From Granulicella paludicola (GTDB taxonomy: Bacteria > Acidobacteriota > Terriglobia > Terriglobales > Acidobacteriaceae), in NCBI RefSeq assembly GCF_025685545.1, contig NZ_JAGSYC010000020.1:272354-336353 (forward strand): a stretch of 64,000 bases of DNA, in the 5' to 3' direction. Below the pieces are notes generated by a model. It saw nothing but the letters and a program-made list of their open reading frames with translations, was not told the DNA's origin and searched no databases. Position numbers and translations under genes: made by a program. Of the stretch, positions 61,086-64,000 are shown in pieces (within the stretch, counting starts at the first letter, position 1; each line of letters begins with the position of its first letter).

Positions 61086-63668
61086 TTAGCGAGATGGTGG
61101 TGGGACGGGGTAGGCGGGCGGGGTGTCGGGGTAGGTGATGGTGAGGTGTTGGAAGACGACGCCGGGGTCTCGGTAGATGAGGCGGAGTTTGTGGGAGCCT
61201 GCGGGGAGCTCACCTAGAGGAAGTGTGAGGACGGCTGCGTTTCGGAGGACGTTGGCGGCCCAGGTGGGGGCGGTGTTTTCGTGCCACTCGCCAGTAGCTC
61301 CAGGGTCGAGGGTTTGCGGAGCGCCGCCGTCAAGAGAGACATCGAAGCTGAGGTGATGGTCGGCATCTACGGGGAAGGTCGGCAGGGTGTAGATGGAGAG
61401 TTGCGCGGGCTGGGTGCTGGTGGTGGTGAAGGTGTATTCGAGCCACGGTGCGGGACTGCTGGGGGTTGCGGCGTTTGCGAGGAGGCCGGGAGATCCGTAG
61501 GCCATGGAGGTGCCGGTGATGCCGAGATCGGCGAGGGTGTTCCAGCGGTCGGCGGTGCCGTCCGACTTGGCGGAGTAGAGCGCGGCGTTGAGGGAGATGA
61601 CGTCGCGTTCGGCTTTGGGGGAAGCGGGTGCGCCCCACGAGGTGGGAAGGGGCTTTGCGGCGTCGGCTGCGGTGGCGAGGGTGGGCATCTCGAAGACGTG
61701 GCGATTGCGCGGGGCGGAGGACATCATGCCGTCCCACTTGCTGGATTGAAGCGAGTTGTACTGCGCGGTGAGGGTCTGGATGCGGTCGTAGGCTGACTGC
61801 GAGGTTGCGGCGTCGGTGGCGAGGGGCTTGTGCTCGTGGGCGTCGAGGTAGGTGCGGTCGGCGGCGAGGAACTTTTCGTTCTGCACGGCGGAGGCTTCGA
61901 TGGGGTAACCGACGAGTTCGAACCAGGCGTCGCGATAGGCGGCGGGGAGTGACGAGGCGAGGGTGGTGGTGTCGTGAGCGAGGCGCTGCCAAGCGGCGTC
62001 GCGGGTGGCGTTCTGATTGCCCCAGGCGAGCGGGTTGAAGGCGGTGCGGTTGATGCCGTCGTCGTAGCCGTTGAAGCCCATGAACTCGGGCTTGCGGACG
62101 AAGTTGAGCTGGTAGTAGCGGTCGAGCAGGCTGGCGATGGAGGGGGCGAGGGTGGCGGGGAACTGCTCGGCTGCCCAGGCGGTGAGGAAGGTCCGCTGGT
62201 CGATCTTTGCCATGGCTGGCTCGTTCCAGGCGAGCTGCATGAAGTAGTCGATGTCGGTCTCGGCGGGTTTGATGTCGCCGACGTTGAGTACCCAGTAGCG
62301 GCGGGCGTTGTGGTCGAAGGCCTTGGTCATCTCTTCGCGGATGAGGGCGGGCGGCGTGGACGAGAGCCACAGGTGATCGTGGGGGAAGCCCCAGTAGGAG
62401 ACGTGGTAGTAGATGCCGGAGCCGCCCGGACGCTGCTGCTCGGCTGTGGTGGGGAGCTGGCGGATGTAGCCGTAGTTGTCGTCGGTCCAGCCGAGGGTGA
62501 CATCGTCGGGAACCTTCATACCGGCGCGGTAGAGTTCCAGAGATTCCTTGTAGAGCCAGATGACCTGTGGGATTTTGGTGACGTCGAGGTTGACGTGTCT
62601 GGCGAGGAGGTCGCGCTGGTCGTGCATGACCTGCTCAACGAGATGGGCTTTCGTGATGGCGTCGCCGGTGGCTTCGAGGCCGGTGTCGTGCACGCCGCGC
62701 ATGCCAACGGTGTAGAAGTTTTCGAAGTGGCCGTTTTCGACAAGGCGCTTATCCCAATAGGCGTCGATGGCGGGCTTGTTGAGCTGATAGTTCCAGGGGC
62801 CGTCGGTCTTTTCGTTCCACTCGCCTACGTTGTTGCGGAGGAGGGCTTCGGAGTGCGAAGAGCCCATGACGATGCCCCACTTGTCGGCTAACTTTGCGTT
62901 GGCGGGCACGGCGTTGAAGGCGAGTGTGCCGGGGTGCATGGCTGGCCAGAGCGAGTTGGCGTGGAGGCGCAGCAGGAGTTCAAAGACGCGGGCGTAGGTA
63001 TTGGGGCCGATGTTGTGCAGCGATGGGTCCATCGTCTTCGCGGCCCAGGGACGCAGGCCCCAGTCCTCGTCGTTGAGGAAGATGCCACGATAGGGGACGC
63101 TGGGTTCGGGTTGGAGCTCGTTGTGCGCGGTGATAAAGACGGCGTCTTGGTGCGGGACGGGGACATCGGCCCACCAGTTCCATGGGGAGACGCCCATCTG
63201 CCGCGAGAGTGAGAAGAGAGCAAAGGCTGCACCGCGGCGGTCGCTGCCAGCGATGACAAGCGCGTGCTTGATGCCGGGGAATGGTTTGTCGAGGGTGGTG
63301 GTGAGTGCGCTCTCCCACTTGTGATCGATGGAACTGGTGTTGAGTTTGTGTTTGTTGGAGAGGTCGTCGATGAGCGGGTGGCCGGAGGTGCCGATGAGGA
63401 TGAGATTGTCGGCGCTGGACGGCAGCGTGGTGAGGATCTGCGGCTTGCTGCCTGTGACGCGCTCGATGTCGGAGACGAAGGCTTCGACAGGAGCCGCGAG
63501 GGTGCCGGCTTCGGAGGGGTCGAGGTAGATGGCGGTGGTGTGGCCGTGGTCGGCTAATGCGATGTCGCCGGAGGTGTGGTCGAAGTGGACCAGGGTGGAA
63601 TGCGGGAAGGCCTGGGCGAACGAGACGGGCGAGGCGGTGAGGATCAGGGCTAGAGTAAGGCGTCGCAT
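61086..63668 (-). CDS. Secreted GH115 xylan alpha-glucuronidase
   Basis: An 860-residue glycosidase of family GH115, removing 4-O-methyl-glucuronic acid side chains from xylan. A signal peptide (RRLTLALILTASPVSFAQA) precedes an N-terminal domain with the IERVTGSKPQIL segment; the barrel domain holds GIFLNDEDWGLRPWA, HANSLWPAMHPGTLAFN, MGSSHSEALLRNN and VTLGWTDDNYGYIRQL, the hallmark GH115 blocks. A C-terminal beta region (ATPSSPAPWLEYTF ... SHKLRLIYRDPGVVF) corresponds to the carbohydrate-binding C-domain. It could supply glucuronate, the product also made by the inositol oxygenase elsewhere in the window. Convergent with the regulator-like gene. Confidence 0.95.
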   Translation of the reverse strand: MRRLTLALILTASPVSFAQAFPHSTLVHFDHTSGDIALADHGHTTAIYLDPSEAGTLAAPVEAFVSDIERVTGSKPQILTTLPSSADNLILIGTSGHPLIDDLSNKHKLNTSSIDHKWESALTTTLDKPFPGIKHALVIAGSDRRGAAFALFSLSRQMGVSPWNWWADVPVPHQDAVFITAHNELQPEPSVPYRGIFLNDEDWGLRPWAAKTMDPSLHNIGPNTYARVFELLLRLHANSLWPAMHPGTLAFNAVPANAKLADKWGIVMGSSHSEALLRNNVGEWNEKTDGPWNYQLNKPAIDAYWDKRLVENGHFENFYTVGMRGVHDTGLEATGDAITKAHLVEQVMHDQRDLLARHVNLDVTKIPQVIWLYKESLELYRAGMKVPDDVTLGWTDDNYGYIRQLPTTAEQQRPGGSGIYYHVSYWGFPHDHLWLSSTPPALIREEMTKAFDHNARRYWVLNVGDIKPAETDIDYFMQLAWNEPAMAKIDQRTFLTAWAAEQFPATLAPSIASLLDRYYQLNFVRKPEFMGFNGYDDGINRTAFNPLAWGNQNATRDAAWQRLAHDTTTLASSLPAAYRDAWFELVGYPIEASAVQNEKFLAADRTYLDAHEHKPLATDAATSQSAYDRIQTLTAQYNSLQSSKWDGMMSSAPRNRHVFEMPTLATAADAAKPLPTSWGAPASPKAERDVISLNAALYSAKSDGTADRWNTLADLGITGTSMAYGSPGLLANAATPSSPAPWLEYTFTTTSTQPAQLSIYTLPTFPVDADHHLSFDVSLDGGAPQTLDPGATGEWHENTAPTWAANVLRNAAVLTLPLGELPAGSHKLRLIYRDPGVVFQHLTITYPDTPPAYPVPPPSR

Positions 63669-63867
63669 TGAGGTTGATTGTAGCGGGACGCCGGGAACCC
63701 GAAGGGGTCCCTCTGTGGCATGGTTGCTGTGGGTGGATAGGAAGAGGCGCGGTTCTCAGGACCAGTTCCGGCTTCTCCGGCGTGGAGGAAGGCGTGGCTT
63801 GTTGTCGCAGGTGGGGAAGAGCGGCGCGTCGCTTCCCAGAAGCCGACATACCGGGACTAATCCGGCA

Positions 63868-64000
63868 TCACTGTGAAATAGCCACGTCTAATCCTTCCCG
63901 ACCGGCCCACTCATGCAGAAGCTTAAGGGGCTTGCCGGAGGCTGAGCGGTTCGCCTTACCGCGAGCTTGAACGACTGCACGTTTCTTCGGGTCAACTTCG
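63868..64000 (-). CDS. Possible 3' end of a gene running in from the right edge
   Basis: On the minus strand a frame open at the window edge reads 43 residues to a TGA at 63868-63870 (EVDPKKRAVVQARGKANRS ... LLHEWAGREGLDVAISQ). The composition, with basic residues and a plausible helical end, looks protein-like. Codon third positions are more mixed than in neighbouring genes, perhaps indicating a horizontally acquired gene. I recognise no family. The 199 bp between this and GH115 holds only a ggga-rich inverted repeat near 63683-63706. Confidence 0.35.
   Translation of the reverse strand, partial: EVDPKKRAVVQARGKANRSASGKPLKLLHEWAGREGLDVAISQ

Noticed and set aside
61974..62891. 305-codon plus-strand frame opposite GH115
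   Set aside because: Val/Gly/Glu-rich antisense shadow of the GH115 gene.
1..64000. Insertion sequence, integrase or prophage
   Set aside because: No transposase, integrase, phage structural gene or long terminal inverted repeats were seen; only small intergenic repeats occur.

Overview
The window looks like a chromosomal segment of a soil Acidobacteriota, class Terriglobia (Granulicella, Edaphobacter and Terriglobus relatives). The evidence is a combination of lineage-typical families: carboxypeptidase-regulatory-domain TonB-dependent receptors, VWFA-related secreted proteins of the TIGR03436 kind, tandem TIGR03435 proteins, NHL/Ig-repeat surface proteins, beta-propeller sensor kinases, and short hairpin repeats between genes. 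GC content is fairly high and GTG/TTG starts are used. I see no rRNA, tRNA, CRISPR array, prophage or transposase.

Layout. 1-7.2 kb: sugar-related enzymes (5'-truncated SDR, hexose mutarotase, cupin), then four consecutive genes with twin-arginine-type signals (Gfo/Idh/MocA oxidoreductase, TIM-barrel sugar isomerase/epimerase-like protein, second Gfo/Idh/MocA protein, sulfatase). 7.4-11.4 kb: hybrid two-component system plus a coupled secreted protein. 11.7-20.5 kb: NHL/Ig protein, TonB-dependent receptor, S1/P1 nuclease, VWFA protein. 20.7-26.1 kb: exported M1 peptidase, secreted gluzincin-like protein, LacI regulator divergent from a clan-A glycosidase. 26.2-29.2 kb: glpK-glpD. 29.5-32.0 kb: 34-residue membrane peptide, GRP-type sugar transporter, LacI regulator. 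32.0-33.9 kb: a repeat-rich gap, a candidate 35-residue peptide and trhO.

33.9-37.1 kb: an inositol-related group (myo-inositol oxygenase, IolB-like isomerase, PI-PLC-like protein) with a sigma70-like promoter and a LacI-type palindrome in front. 37.2-45.6 kb: one long probable operon of three TIGR03435 proteins, a TonB-dependent receptor and a VWFA protein, preceded by a possible ECF-type promoter. 45.7-47.9 kb: LacI regulator and MFS transporter. 47.9-55.4 kb: hyuA-hyuB-M1 aminopeptidase joined by 4-bp overlaps, divergent from an MFS transporter. 55.4-63.7 kb: GH27, GH92 and GH115 exo-acting glycosidases with a membrane-anchored regulator-like protein. The last ~130 bases may hold the 3' end of one more gene.

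Together the genes describe a scavenger of plant and microbial polymers: exported glycosidases, sulfatase, peptidases and nuclease release sugars, inositol, peptides and nucleotides; TonB receptors and MFS/GRP transporters take them up; three LacI regulators, a two-component system and a ToxR-like membrane protein adjust expression. The most notable points are the four-gene Tat-exported cluster, the MIOX + IolB + PI-PLC combination, the triple TIGR03435/TonB/VWFA operon, two unlisted small proteins, and two families of intergenic repeats.
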